DNA of 15,373 bases from JBBIMP01 sp037444305. GTDB lineage: Bacteria; Acidobacteriota; UBA6911. Numbering within the stretch: the first letter of the stretch is position 1; every line of letters starts with the position of its first letter. The DNA lies in NCBI GenBank assembly GCA_037444305.1, contig JBBIMP010000069.1, forward strand, positions 1 through 15,373, in the 5' to 3' direction. The position numbers and the translations under genes were made by a program. Below the pieces are notes generated by a model. That model was not told the DNA's origin. It did not search any database and saw only the letters and a program-made list of their open reading frames with translations. Below, in pieces: positions 1 to 6,492 of the stretch.

Positions 1-47
1 GACCCCCGGTGTGTAAGACCGATGCTCTCCCGCTGAGCTAACCGCCC
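1..47 (-). tRNA. tRNA-Val (anticodon TAC), 3' part outside the window
   Basis: Read on the minus strand from position 47, the sequence starts GGGCGGT (acceptor arm), then TA, a D-stem GCTC...GAGC, and an anticodon stem TCGGT/ACCGG around the loop CTTACAC. The loop places TAC at positions 34-36, which reads Val GTA and GTG codons. The window ends in the variable loop, so the T-arm and acceptor 3' strand cannot be seen. A promoter-like sequence lies upstream at 79-108. The gene is transcribed away from lepB, so the two are divergent. Confidence 0.93.
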
Positions 48-78
48 GCCATGGAATGACTTTCCGATGCCGCAGCGT

Positions 79-108
79 CTTGTACCACCCGCGCCGCAGT
101 CCTGTCAA
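79..108 (-). promoter_or_regulatory. Probable sigma70 promoter of the tRNA-Val gene
   Basis: On the minus strand a perfect -35 box TTGACA (103-108) is followed after 18 bp by TACAAG (79-84), which matches four of six -10 consensus bases. It lies about 31 bp upstream of the tRNA 5' end, which leaves room for a short 5' leader removed by RNase P. The -35 match is direct observation; promoter activity is inferred. Confidence 0.5.
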
Positions 109-130
109 CCCACAGCCAGGATCGGGTTTC

Positions 131-142
131 TTGTCGCGACAA
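131..142. promoter_or_regulatory. 12-bp perfect palindrome upstream of lepB, possible operator
   Basis: TTGTCGCGACAA is a perfect inverted repeat with no spacer in the 143-bp gap between the divergent tRNA-Val and lepB genes. It could be a dimer binding site controlling lepB. No regulator is encoded nearby and I see no second copy in the window. Its role is a guess from symmetry and position. Confidence 0.3.
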
Positions 143-158
143 TACGACTGTGTTAATC

Positions 159-183
159 TTTTCCGTCTTCGGAAAACGGAGGA
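159..183 (+). promoter_or_regulatory. lepB leader: 7-bp hairpin next to the ribosome binding site
   Basis: TTTTCCG (159-165) and CGGAAAA (170-176) pair perfectly around a TCTT loop. The hairpin ends one base before GGAGGA (178-183), a strong Shine-Dalgarno sequence 7 nt before GTG at 191. This ribosome site is the main reason to start lepB at 191 and not at an upstream in-frame codon. The hairpin abuts but does not cover the site, so it might tune initiation or protect the mRNA end. Confidence 0.5.
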
Positions 184-190
184 TCCGCCG

Positions 191-850
191 GTGGATTTCA
201 AAAAATCGACGATTCGGGAATACTTCGAGTCCATTGTCATCACTGCCATCATCGCGCTGTTCGCGACCACGTTCGTCGTGCAGGCATTCAAGATCCCGAC
301 CGGCTCCATGGAATCCAACCTGCTGATTGGAGACCACCTCCTAGTCAACAAGTTCGTCTACGGATTCCACACCGGCCCCCTGGCCCGGCTGCTCCCCTAC
401 AAAGATCTAGTGCGGGGCGACGTAATCGTATTCAAATACCCCCACAGCCCCGAAACCGCCTACGTCAAACGGCTGATCGGGATGCCGGGAGACACCGTCG
501 AAATCGTCGGCCGGACCGTCTACGTCAACGGGACCGCGCTGGAAGAGGACTACACGCAGCATATCGACCCGGGCAGCGTCTACGAGCGCTTCGGCCCGTT
601 CAACGTCCCTCCCGGCCAATACTTCGCCATGGGGGACAACCGGGACAACAGCCAGGACAGCCGCTACTGGGGCTTCATCCCCCGCGAGTACATGATCGGG
701 AAAGCCCTGGTCATCTACTGGTCGTTCGAAACCGGCCGCAACGATTACCTGCTGACCAGCTTGGCAGACCGCGTGAAGCAGATCTCCGACGTGATCCTGA
801 ACTTCTTCACGAAGACGCGCTGGAGCCGGACGTTCAAGATCATCCGATGA
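191..850 (+). CDS. lepB: Signal peptidase I
   Basis: Type I signal peptidase, the membrane serine protease that removes signal peptides from exported proteins on the outer face of the inner membrane. The 219-aa product has one N-terminal membrane segment (about residues 15-32). Next come the catalytic motif PTGSME with Ser39, the region GDVIVFKYP (76-84), general-base Lys93 in YVKRLIGMPGD, and the box MGDNRDNSQDSR near residue 150. All S26 family boxes are present. The GTG start at 191 follows GGAGGA by 7 nt; the frame stays open upstream to 56, but those codons give a basic, non-family N-terminus with no ribosome site. The stop overlaps the next start (ATGA), so the lipoprotein gene is probably translationally coupled. 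Confidence 0.95.
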   Translation: MDFKKSTIREYFESIVITAIIALFATTFVVQAFKIPTGSMESNLLIGDHLLVNKFVYGFHTGPLARLLPYKDLVRGDVIVFKYPHSPETAYVKRLIGMPGDTVEIVGRTVYVNGTALEEDYTQHIDPGSVYERFGPFNVPPGQYFAMGDNRDNSQDSRYWGFIPREYMIGKALVIYWSFETGRNDYLLTSLADRVKQISDVILNFFTKTRWSRTFKIIR

Positions 851-1665
851 CCGCGCCCACGATGCACCATTTGCGCAAATCTCCGGTACTGCCGTTGTTG
901 TTTCTGCTCCTGCTGCAGCCGGCGGTCACCTCCTGCCGGCCGGCCGAGGCGCCGCAGGGGGGAGAGGCGGCCATTTCGAAGTCGGCGGCCGAGAGCTGCG
1001 ATGCCAAGGTGAAGCAGCTGGAAAGCTTTGAGGCCGAGCCCAGGCCGGGCGCCGAGCAGACAACGAGGATCACCGAAAGCGAAATCAACTCCTACCTGGA
1101 ATTCAATCTGCGGGAGAAGTATCACCCCAGCCTGAGGAGCCTCCGCCTGACTTTGAACGAAGGCAGCCTGCGCGGCCAGGCGCTGATCGACTTCGACAAG
1201 CTGGCGCAGGGTTCCACCAACACGCTGACCCAGTTGATCGCCAAGATGTTTTCGGGGGTGCGGGAACTGGAGGTGAGCGGCGTCCTGATCGCGGGCGAGG
1301 GGAAGGCGCACTTCAAGCTGCAGGAGGCGCAGTTCGACGGGCGCACGCTGCCCAACGCCCTGGTGGAGGAGGTCATCACCGCCGTGGGGCGAAGGCAGGA
1401 TCCGCCGTTCGATCCGATGCAGCCGAGCGAAATGCCTTACCTGATCGAGCGCGTGGATGTCTTCAGGGGGTACATCATCGTCCGCCAGCAAGGCGCCCCA
1501 CGATTCGCCGGCAAGGCGCCCCGCGCTGCCGCCATGGCAGGAATTGAAAGCGTTCCACAGAGAAGCACTGAGAAGCACCGAGGAACACGGAGCAAGGCAA
1601 AGACGTTATCGGTGGATCTTGGCGCGGCGCATTTGGTTCCTTCCTCATCCGATGTGCTAAGATAG
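847..1665 (+). CDS. Conserved-type lipoprotein of unknown function, with repeat-derived C-terminus
   Basis: I do not recognise the family. The 272-aa product starts with a basic region and a leucine-rich segment (about 14-25). A lipobox VTSC follows with Cys30, so it is probably lipid-anchored and exported. Residues about 75-215 look like one folded domain: a short N-terminal helix (ITESEINSYLEF) and then alternating strands, including LEVSGVLIAGEGKAHFKL. The start overlaps the lepB stop by 4 nt and lacks its own ribosome site, which suggests coupling. The last 40 or so residues are low-complexity and basic and are encoded partly by a tandem decamer repeat (1556-1595). They look like read-through into former intergenic DNA and not part of the domain. 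Confidence 0.7.
   Translation: MTAPTMHHLRKSPVLPLLFLLLLQPAVTSCRPAEAPQGGEAAISKSAAESCDAKVKQLESFEAEPRPGAEQTTRITESEINSYLEFNLREKYHPSLRSLRLTLNEGSLRGQALIDFDKLAQGSTNTLTQLIAKMFSGVRELEVSGVLIAGEGKAHFKLQEAQFDGRTLPNALVEEVITAVGRRQDPPFDPMQPSEMPYLIERVDVFRGYIIVRQQGAPRFAGKAPRAAAMAGIESVPQRSTEKHRGTRSKAKTLSVDLGAAHLVPSSSDVLR
1556..1595 (+). repeat. Four tandem decamers, consensus CACNGAGRAR
   Basis: Four exact-period 10-mers follow each other: CACAGAGAAG, CACTGAGAAG, CACCGAGGAA and CACGGAGCAA. Each has a different base at position 4. They lie inside the 3' end of the lipoprotein gene. The unit resembles the CAC(N)GA core of the nonamer palindromes elsewhere in the window, so the two may be related repeat families. 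Confidence 0.8.
1655..1663 (+). promoter_or_regulatory. Possible extended -10 element for the TPR gene
   Basis: TGCTAAGAT (1655-1663) fits an extended -10 (TGN followed by TAAGAT, five of six consensus bases). The best -35 candidate, TTGGTT at 1633-1638, has a long 19-bp spacer. The element overlaps the last codons of the lipoprotein gene and is about 45 bp before the TPR start. This is a weak prediction. Confidence 0.3.
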
Positions 1666-1707
1666 GCTGTCGCCTGTCACAGCAATCTTCAGAGGGATGC
1701 TCCGACG

Positions 1708-2826
1708 ATGAATCAGAAAAAGTTCAAATCCATGCTGGCCGCCGCAAAATCCCGCGAGGAAAAACTGTCCGTGCTGGACGCCTACGCCGAATCATTCTTC
1801 GAAAAGGAAAAATACGGCGAAGCCTGCAGGCACTGGACCCAGGCCCTGGAAATCTCCCGGCAACCCAACATCCGCGCCTACTTCGCCGGCCAGGTGGGCA
1901 TCTGCCGGTACAATGCCGGCGACGACAACGAGGCGCTCAAGTACCTGTTGAAATCCAGCCGCCTCTTCCAGCCGGACGAGCCCGAGTTCATGCCCGACAT
2001 GTACGGCTTCGTCCACTTCCACCTGGGATCGCTCTACGAGTACTACGGCAAGAACGCCAAGTCGCTCGAAGCGCGCCGCGTCTGCGAGCAGTACTCCGGC
2101 TCGCAGGAGAAGGACACCCGCTGGATGCTCTACGCCGGGATCAGCCGGAACTACGAGGCGCTCGGCAAATACGACGAGTCGATCCGCTATTCGCAGAAGG
2201 CCATCCAGGTGCTGAGCAACGACGATCCCGGCCTCGCATACCTTTACGAGAGCATGGGCAACAACTACATGAGCCTCAAGCAGTATCCCGAGGCGATCAA
2301 GTACTTCTCCAAGGTCCTGGAGCTGGACCACAGCTTCCCGCGGCGCGACGACCTGTACATGAAGCTCGGCGAGTGCCACTACCGGCTGACCAACCACAAG
2401 ATGGCGCTCGACGCCTACGAGAAGATCCTCGAGCTGAAGCTCCTGACGGGAAAGGTTCGCGGGCTGACCTGGCTGTACGCCAAGATCGCGCACTGCCACT
2501 TCCGCCTGGACCAGTTCGAGAAGTCGCTCCTGGTGACGCTCGAAGCCCTGCGCCGCCATCCGCGCAACAAAGTGGAAAAGGCGGAGATCCGGGCCTATCT
2601 CACAATCAATTACTTCGAGCTGGGCAGGTTCAAGGAGGCGGTCCTGGAGGGCGAGCAGACGCTGAAGCTGGCGCGGAAGTTCCAGAACAACAGCCTGTTC
2701 TACTTTCGCATGGCGCTCAGCTACCGGCAGCTCGGGGACCAGAAGAATTTCAAGAAATACCGCACCCTCTGCCGGCGGATGTTCGACGAGGACAGCTGGA
2801 ACCGCTACCTCGCCAAGCTGGATTAG
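1708..2826 (+). CDS. Tetratricopeptide-repeat protein
   Basis: A 372-aa protein made almost entirely of TPR helical hairpins, with no signal peptide or membrane segment, so probably a cytoplasmic scaffold. Clear repeats with the usual small and aromatic residues occur at about 145-175 (YAGISRNYEALGKYDESIRY), 178-211 (MGNNYMSLKQYPEAIKYF), 215-248 (LGECHYRLTNHKMALDAY), 254-286 and 293-328, with degenerate ones at both ends. TPR arrays bind other proteins and the partner cannot be inferred here. ATG at 1708 follows GAGGGA (1692-1697) at 10 nt. The gene stands alone between the lepB pair and a palindromic repeat. Its function is unknown beyond the fold. Confidence 0.85.
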   Translation: MNQKKFKSMLAAAKSREEKLSVLDAYAESFFEKEKYGEACRHWTQALEISRQPNIRAYFAGQVGICRYNAGDDNEALKYLLKSSRLFQPDEPEFMPDMYGFVHFHLGSLYEYYGKNAKSLEARRVCEQYSGSQEKDTRWMLYAGISRNYEALGKYDESIRYSQKAIQVLSNDDPGLAYLYESMGNNYMSLKQYPEAIKYFSKVLELDHSFPRRDDLYMKLGECHYRLTNHKMALDAYEKILELKLLTGKVRGLTWLYAKIAHCHFRLDQFEKSLLVTLEALRRHPRNKVEKAEIRAYLTINYFELGRFKEAVLEGEQTLKLARKFQNNSLFYFRMALSYRQLGDQKNFKKYRTLCRRMFDEDSWNRYLAKLD

Positions 2827-2846
2827 CCCCGGGTCTCCAAAACATC

Positions 2847-2900
2847 AGCCACGAATTTCACGAATTCCACGAATTCGTGCAATTCGTGAAATTCGTGGCT
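2847..2900. repeat. Nonamer palindrome copy 1 (complete, 20-bp stem)
   Basis: AGCCACGAATTTCACGAATT (2847-2866) pairs perfectly with the complementary arm at 2881-2900. The 14-nt centre contains the further palindrome CACGAATTCGTG, so nearly the whole 54 bp is self-complementary with one C-C mismatch. Arms are built from 9-nt units CACGAATTT/C. It lies 20 nt after the TPR stop and touches AGGG, the ribosome site of the next gene. Five T residues follow at 2905-2909, so it could act as an intrinsic terminator or a translation-modulating hairpin. Confidence 0.93.
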
Positions 2901-2913
2901 AGGGTTTTTGCTG

Positions 2914-4257
2914 ATGAGAAAGGCCGCCGGCCGCATCGTCGAGAAGCTCCGCCTGCACGGCCACGAAGCCTTTTTCGCCGGCGGCTGGGTGCGCGACTTC
3001 CTCCTGCGCCGCAAGCCCAAGGACATCGACATCGCCACCAGCGCGCGCCCCGAGCAGGTCCAGGAGATGTTCCCCGGAGCCAGGCCCGTCGGCGCCCGCT
3101 ACGGCGTCGTGCAGGTGCGCCTCTACGGCCACCCTTACGAAGTGGTGACCTTCCGGAGCGAAGGCCCCTACCTGGACGGCCGCCACCCGTCCACGGTGAC
3201 CTTCACCGGGCCCGAAGCCGACGCCCGGCGGCGCGACTTCACCATCAACGGCCTCTTCTACGACCCCGCGGCCGAGAAAGTCATCGATTTCATCCGCGGC
3301 CGCGCCGACCTGAAGCACCGCATCGTCCGGACAATCGGCAATCCCGAGGAGCGCTTCGCCGAGGACCACCTGCGGATGCTCCGCGCCGTGCGCTTCGCCT
3401 GCGCCCTGGAGTTCGACATCCACCGCGCGACCGCCGACGCCATCCGCCGCCACGGCGCGGCCATTCTGAAAGTCAGCGGCGAGCGCATCCGCGACGAGCT
3501 GCTCAAAATCCTTGCCGATCCGGCGCGCACCCGCGGCCTCGACCTTCTCCACGAAACCGGCCTGCTGAAGCACATCCTGCCCGAAGTCGAGGCCATGCGC
3601 GGCGTGGCCCAGCCGCCGGAGTTCCACCCCGAGGGGGACGTCTACACCCACACCAGGCTGGCATTGGGACTGCTCCGGAAGCCTTCTCCAATCCTCGCGC
3701 TCGGCACGCTGCTGCACGACGTGGGCAAGCCGCCTACGTTTGCGGTGAAGGAGCGGATCCGTTTCGACGGGCACGTGGAGCTCGGGGCGGAGATGGCGGA
3801 GAACATCTGCCGGCGGCTGCGCATGTCCAACGAAGAGATTACAGGGGTGAAGGATCTCGTCCTGCACCACCTGCGCTTCATGCACGCACACGAAATGCGC
3901 CCCAGCACCCTGCGGCGGTTCATTTCCCTGCCCCGCTTCGAGGACCACCTGGAGATGCACCGCGCGGACTGCCTGGCCGGCCACCGCTCGCTGGACAGCT
4001 ACCACCTCTGCCGGAGGAAATTCGAGGAGATGAAGAAGGAGCCGGAACCGCCGGCGCCGCTCATCACCGGGGATGATCTCATCGCATTGGGCTATCAGCC
4101 GGGGCCGCTGTTCGGCAAAATCCTGGAGGAGGTGGAAGACCTAAGATTGGACGGCGCGATCGCAACACGGGAAGAGGCGTTGACGCACGTCAAAGACCGC
4201 TTCGCGGTGCAGCGCGGAGGAGGGCAGGCACAGGGAGGGAACGATGGAACCGTTTGA
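2914..4257 (+). CDS. CCA-adding tRNA nucleotidyltransferase / poly(A) polymerase family, with HD domain
   Basis: Class II nucleotidyltransferase that adds CCA to tRNA 3' ends or A-tails to RNA; sequence alone does not separate the two. The 447-aa product has the fingerprint GGWVRDFLL (23-31) and the metal-binding pair Asp37/Asp39 in KDIDIA. RRDFTINGLFYDP, the RNA/neck helices with ERFAEDHLRMLRAVRFA, and an HD phosphohydrolase motif LLHDVGK (His268/Asp269) follow. Bacterial CCA enzymes with an HD domain often have phosphatase or phosphodiesterase activity. ATG at 2914 has AGGG 9 nt upstream; a TTG at 2908 is the alternative. The gene overlaps the rlmI-like start by 14 bp, so the two form an operon for RNA processing. 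Confidence 0.9.
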   Translation: MRKAAGRIVEKLRLHGHEAFFAGGWVRDFLLRRKPKDIDIATSARPEQVQEMFPGARPVGARYGVVQVRLYGHPYEVVTFRSEGPYLDGRHPSTVTFTGPEADARRRDFTINGLFYDPAAEKVIDFIRGRADLKHRIVRTIGNPEERFAEDHLRMLRAVRFACALEFDIHRATADAIRRHGAAILKVSGERIRDELLKILADPARTRGLDLLHETGLLKHILPEVEAMRGVAQPPEFHPEGDVYTHTRLALGLLRKPSPILALGTLLHDVGKPPTFAVKERIRFDGHVELGAEMAENICRRLRMSNEEITGVKDLVLHHLRFMHAHEMRPSTLRRFISLPRFEDHLEMHRADCLAGHRSLDSYHLCRRKFEEMKKEPEPPAPLITGDDLIALGYQPGPLFGKILEEVEDLRLDGAIATREEALTHVKDRFAVQRGGGQAQGGNDGTV

Positions 4258-5419
4258 CATCCGCTGCGAAGCCTCCATTTCCGCGGCTGGCGTGCGCCGC
4301 ATCCGCCAGGGCCACCTCTGGATCTACGCGAGCGACGTCGTCCGGGGACCGGCCGAACGCAGCGCGGCGATCGTTCGGGTGACCGACGCGAAAAACGCCT
4401 GCCTCGGGTACGCCTTCCACAGCGCGGCTTCGCAGATCCGGCTGCGGCTGCTGACGCGCGATGAAGCCGCGCCGACGCAGGGGTGGCTGCGAGCCGGGAT
4501 CGAGGCTTCGATCAAGAGGCGCGGCACGCTCGAGCCCGGCGAGGCCCGCAGGCTGATCTTCGGTGAAGCCGATCTGCTTCCTTCCATCATCGTGGACCGC
4601 TATGCCGACTGCCTCGTTCTGCAGACGCTCTCGCGTGGTGCGGACCAACTCAAGCAATTCATCGTTGAAGCGCTGAACGACATCGTTAAGCCCGTGGGGA
4701 TAGTGGAACGCAACGACATCAAGGCGCGCACCCTCGAGGGGATGGAGCAGAAGCGGGGCGTAATTTGCGGATCGGTCCCGGAAGCAGTGGAGATCGACGA
4801 GGGCGGCATCCGCTTCCTGGTGGACATCTCGGGCGGGCAGAAGACAGGCTTTTTCCTCGACCAGCGCGAAAACCGGATTGCCGCGCGCGCGTTCGCCTCG
4901 GGGCGCGCGCTGGACTGCTTCACCAACACGGGGGCGTTCGCGCTGCACTTCGCCCGAAACTGCCCGCAGGTCATCGCCGTGGACACGTCCGCGCCTTCGC
5001 TGGAGCAGGCGGCGGCCAACGCAAGGCTCAATGGGATCGAAAACGTCGAGTTCCGCGAGGGGAACGTGTTCGACGTGCTGCGGGGGCTGGAGCGGGCTGA
5101 AGAGCAGTTCGACACCATATGCCTCGACCCGCCGGCGTTCGCGAAAAACCGTGCGACGCTGGCTGCGGCGCGCGGCGGGTACAAGGAAATCAACCTGAGG
5201 GCGATGAAGCTGCTGCGGCCGGAGGGTGTGCTGGTGACGTCCAGCTGCTCGTACCATCTGAGCGAGGCGGATTTCTACGGGCTGATCGCCGAGGCGGCGA
5301 ATGACGCGAAGAGGTACGTCCAGGCGATCGAGCGGCGAGCGCAGGCCGGCGACCACCCCGTGCTGGCGGGCATGCGCGAAACGCACTACCTGAAGTGCTT
5401 CATCCTGCGGGTGATGTAG
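4244..5419 (+). CDS. rlmI: RlmI-like 23S rRNA (cytosine-C5) methyltransferase
   Basis: SAM-dependent class I methyltransferase of the RlmI group, which makes 5-methylcytosine in 23S rRNA (C1962 in E. coli). The 391 aa are close to the E. coli length. An N-terminal PUA-type RNA-binding region (about 1-75, with GHLWIYASDV) precedes a linker domain and the Rossmann fold. Visible motifs are SGGQKTGFFLDQRENR, SAM motif I LDCFTNTGAFALHFA (Asp224), the catalytic-loop motif LDPPAF (295-297) and SSCSYHL with the presumed nucleophile Cys335. A strong GGGAGGGA site lies at 4233-4240, before ATG at 4244. It overlaps the CCA/poly(A) polymerase gene and ends at a palindromic repeat that may terminate the operon. 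Confidence 0.9.
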   Translation: MEPFDIRCEASISAAGVRRIRQGHLWIYASDVVRGPAERSAAIVRVTDAKNACLGYAFHSAASQIRLRLLTRDEAAPTQGWLRAGIEASIKRRGTLEPGEARRLIFGEADLLPSIIVDRYADCLVLQTLSRGADQLKQFIVEALNDIVKPVGIVERNDIKARTLEGMEQKRGVICGSVPEAVEIDEGGIRFLVDISGGQKTGFFLDQRENRIAARAFASGRALDCFTNTGAFALHFARNCPQVIAVDTSAPSLEQAAANARLNGIENVEFREGNVFDVLRGLERAEEQFDTICLDPPAFAKNRATLAAARGGYKEINLRAMKLLRPEGVLVTSSCSYHLSEADFYGLIAEAANDAKRYVQAIERRAQAGDHPVLAGMRETHYLKCFILRVM

Positions 5420-5428
5420 AAGACTGCA

Positions 5429-5475
5429 GGCCACGAATTCCACGAATTTCGTGTGCATTCGTGAAATTCGTGGCC
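5429..5475. repeat. Nonamer palindrome copy 2 (complete)
   Basis: GGCCACGAATTCCACGAAT (5429-5447) pairs with 5457-5475 except for one C-A mismatch; the loop is 9 nt. It sits between convergent genes: the rlmI-like gene ends at 5419 and the SUMF1-fold gene ends at 5490. CGCTTTTT follows on the plus strand, so it can serve as a terminator for the rightward operon. The flank CTGCAGGCCA (5424-5433) recurs at copy 3. Confidence 0.9.
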
Positions 5476-5489
5476 CGCTTTTTCTGGAC

Positions 5490-6326
5490 TTACTTGGCCT
5501 GGGCGGCTTCTTCCGGCGTGGCGTCCTTCGCGCAGCGGAAGCCGAAATCATAGAGCGACTTCGGCAGGTAGGCCGAGCGTGCCCAGATGTGGTACCGGCT
5601 GCCGTAGATCCGGGACGACGCCCCGCGGACCACGCGGTAGCGCTCGCCGAAGTTCTCGTTGCCGCGCGTGTTGCCCTTGTAGGCCTTCAGCCAGTTGTCG
5701 GTCCACTCCTGGACGTTGCCCAGCATGTCGTGCACGCCGAACGGGCTGACGTCTCCCTCGTACTGGCCGACCGCAACCGGGGCGCGGAACCCGGCCTCGT
5801 AGTTGTTGCTGCGCCCGCTCTCCCAATTGTTGCCCCAGGGGTAGCGGAAGCCCTCGACCCCCCGCGCCGCCTTCTCCCACTCGATTTCCGTCGGCAGCCG
5901 CTTGCCCTGCGCTTCGCAAAAGGCCTTGGCATCGTTCCAGGTCACGTAGACGACCGGGAATTTTGCTTTCTCCGGCGTGAAGAACGTCCGCCAGTCCTTC
6001 CCCTCGGCCGCGCCTTCGCTCAGGTAGCCGGTGCTGATGGAGAAGTCGAGGAATTGGGTATTGGTGACCTCGTACTTGTCGATCCAGTACGCCGGCAGGT
6101 CCACCTTCTGCTCGGGATAAGCAAGCCGCTTCTCGTCCAGCTTCGCGTCGCTGGTTCCCAGGATGAATTCGCCCGCCGGGATCAGGACCATCTCCCCGGG
6201 AACCACCTTCGGTGTTTCCTCGACGGCGGTTTCGGTTTCGCTCACGGGCTCTTCCTTCTGCCCACAGGCCGCGACGGTTAGAATCAAGAACAGGGCCAAA
6301 AAGGCGTAACTACTATTCCTCAGCAT
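5490..6326 (-). CDS. SUMF1/FGE-fold lipoprotein, probably not an active formylglycine enzyme
   Basis: A 278-aa product with a lipoprotein signal (hydrophobic about 8-18, lipobox VAAC, Cys21), then a short acidic linker and one formylglycine-generating-enzyme/sulfatase-modifying-factor domain (about 43-268). Family landmarks are MVLIPAGEFILGTSD, YWIDKYEVTNTQF, PVVYVTWNDAKAFC, GKRLPTEIEWEKAARG, YPWGN, DMLGNVQEWT and GFRC (262-265). When the ARS tripeptide (249-251) is aligned with human FGE, the two catalytic Cys positions are Gly and Ile. Oxidative cysteine conversion is therefore unlikely, and a binding or structural role is more probable. ATG follows AAGGAGA at 6331-6337 and a strong promoter at 6376-6404. 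It is a single-gene unit. Confidence 0.88.
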   Translation of the reverse strand: MLRNSSYAFLALFLILTVAACGQKEEPVSETETAVEETPKVVPGEMVLIPAGEFILGTSDAKLDEKRLAYPEQKVDLPAYWIDKYEVTNTQFLDFSISTGYLSEGAAEGKDWRTFFTPEKAKFPVVYVTWNDAKAFCEAQGKRLPTEIEWEKAARGVEGFRYPWGNNWESGRSNNYEAGFRAPVAVGQYEGDVSPFGVHDMLGNVQEWTDNWLKAYKGNTRGNENFGERYRVVRGASSRIYGSRYHIWARSAYLPKSLYDFGFRCAKDATPEEAAQAK

Positions 6327-6375
6327 GGTATCTCCTTGTCGTTCCAGCGCTTAGCTGTCAGTGAAAAGCGGAGCG

Positions 6376-6404
6376 ATTATATACACCTCTCATGAGCGAG
6401 TCAA
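6376..6404 (-). promoter_or_regulatory. Strong sigma70 promoter for the SUMF1-fold lipoprotein
   Basis: On the minus strand TTGACT (6399-6404), 17 bp, TATAAT (6376-6381): five of six and six of six consensus bases at the ideal spacing. The predicted start near 6369 gives a leader of about 43 nt ending in an AAGGAGA ribosome site. Predicted from sequence only. Confidence 0.75.
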
Positions 6405-6434
6405 TTCCAGAAAAAACGCCGCTGCAGGCCAGAA

Positions 6435-6463
6435 AATTGGTGAAATTCGTGGAATTCGTGGCC
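6435..6463. repeat. Nonamer repeat copy 3, one arm only
   Basis: Three right-arm units, AATTGGTGA, AATTCGTGG and AATTCGTGG, end in CC. The matching left arm is missing apart from CTGCAGGCCA at 6422-6431, the same flank that precedes copy 2, so this looks like a copy with an internal deletion. Only GGCCA/TGGCC (5 bp) could still pair across it. It lies 30 nt before the M50-HlyD gene start. Confidence 0.8.
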
Positions 6464-6492
6464 GGTTGTTTAGCAGTTGAATCGCCTTCTTT

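Noticed and set aside
56..190. Longer N-terminus for signal peptidase
   Set aside because: The upstream codons are open but overlap the predicted tRNA promoter, have no ribosome site and lack family similarity. GTG 191 with GGAGGA is better.
2847..2900. Regularly spaced short repeats resembling a small CRISPR array
   Set aside because: The 9-nt units are contiguous and inverted in the second arm; there are no unique spacers and no cas genes.
2373..4076. Long plus-strand open frame through the TPR and CCA/poly(A) polymerase genes
   Set aside because: Its product is Arg/Pro/Ala-rich without domains, and it overlaps two clear genes in another frame: a GC-rich shadow.
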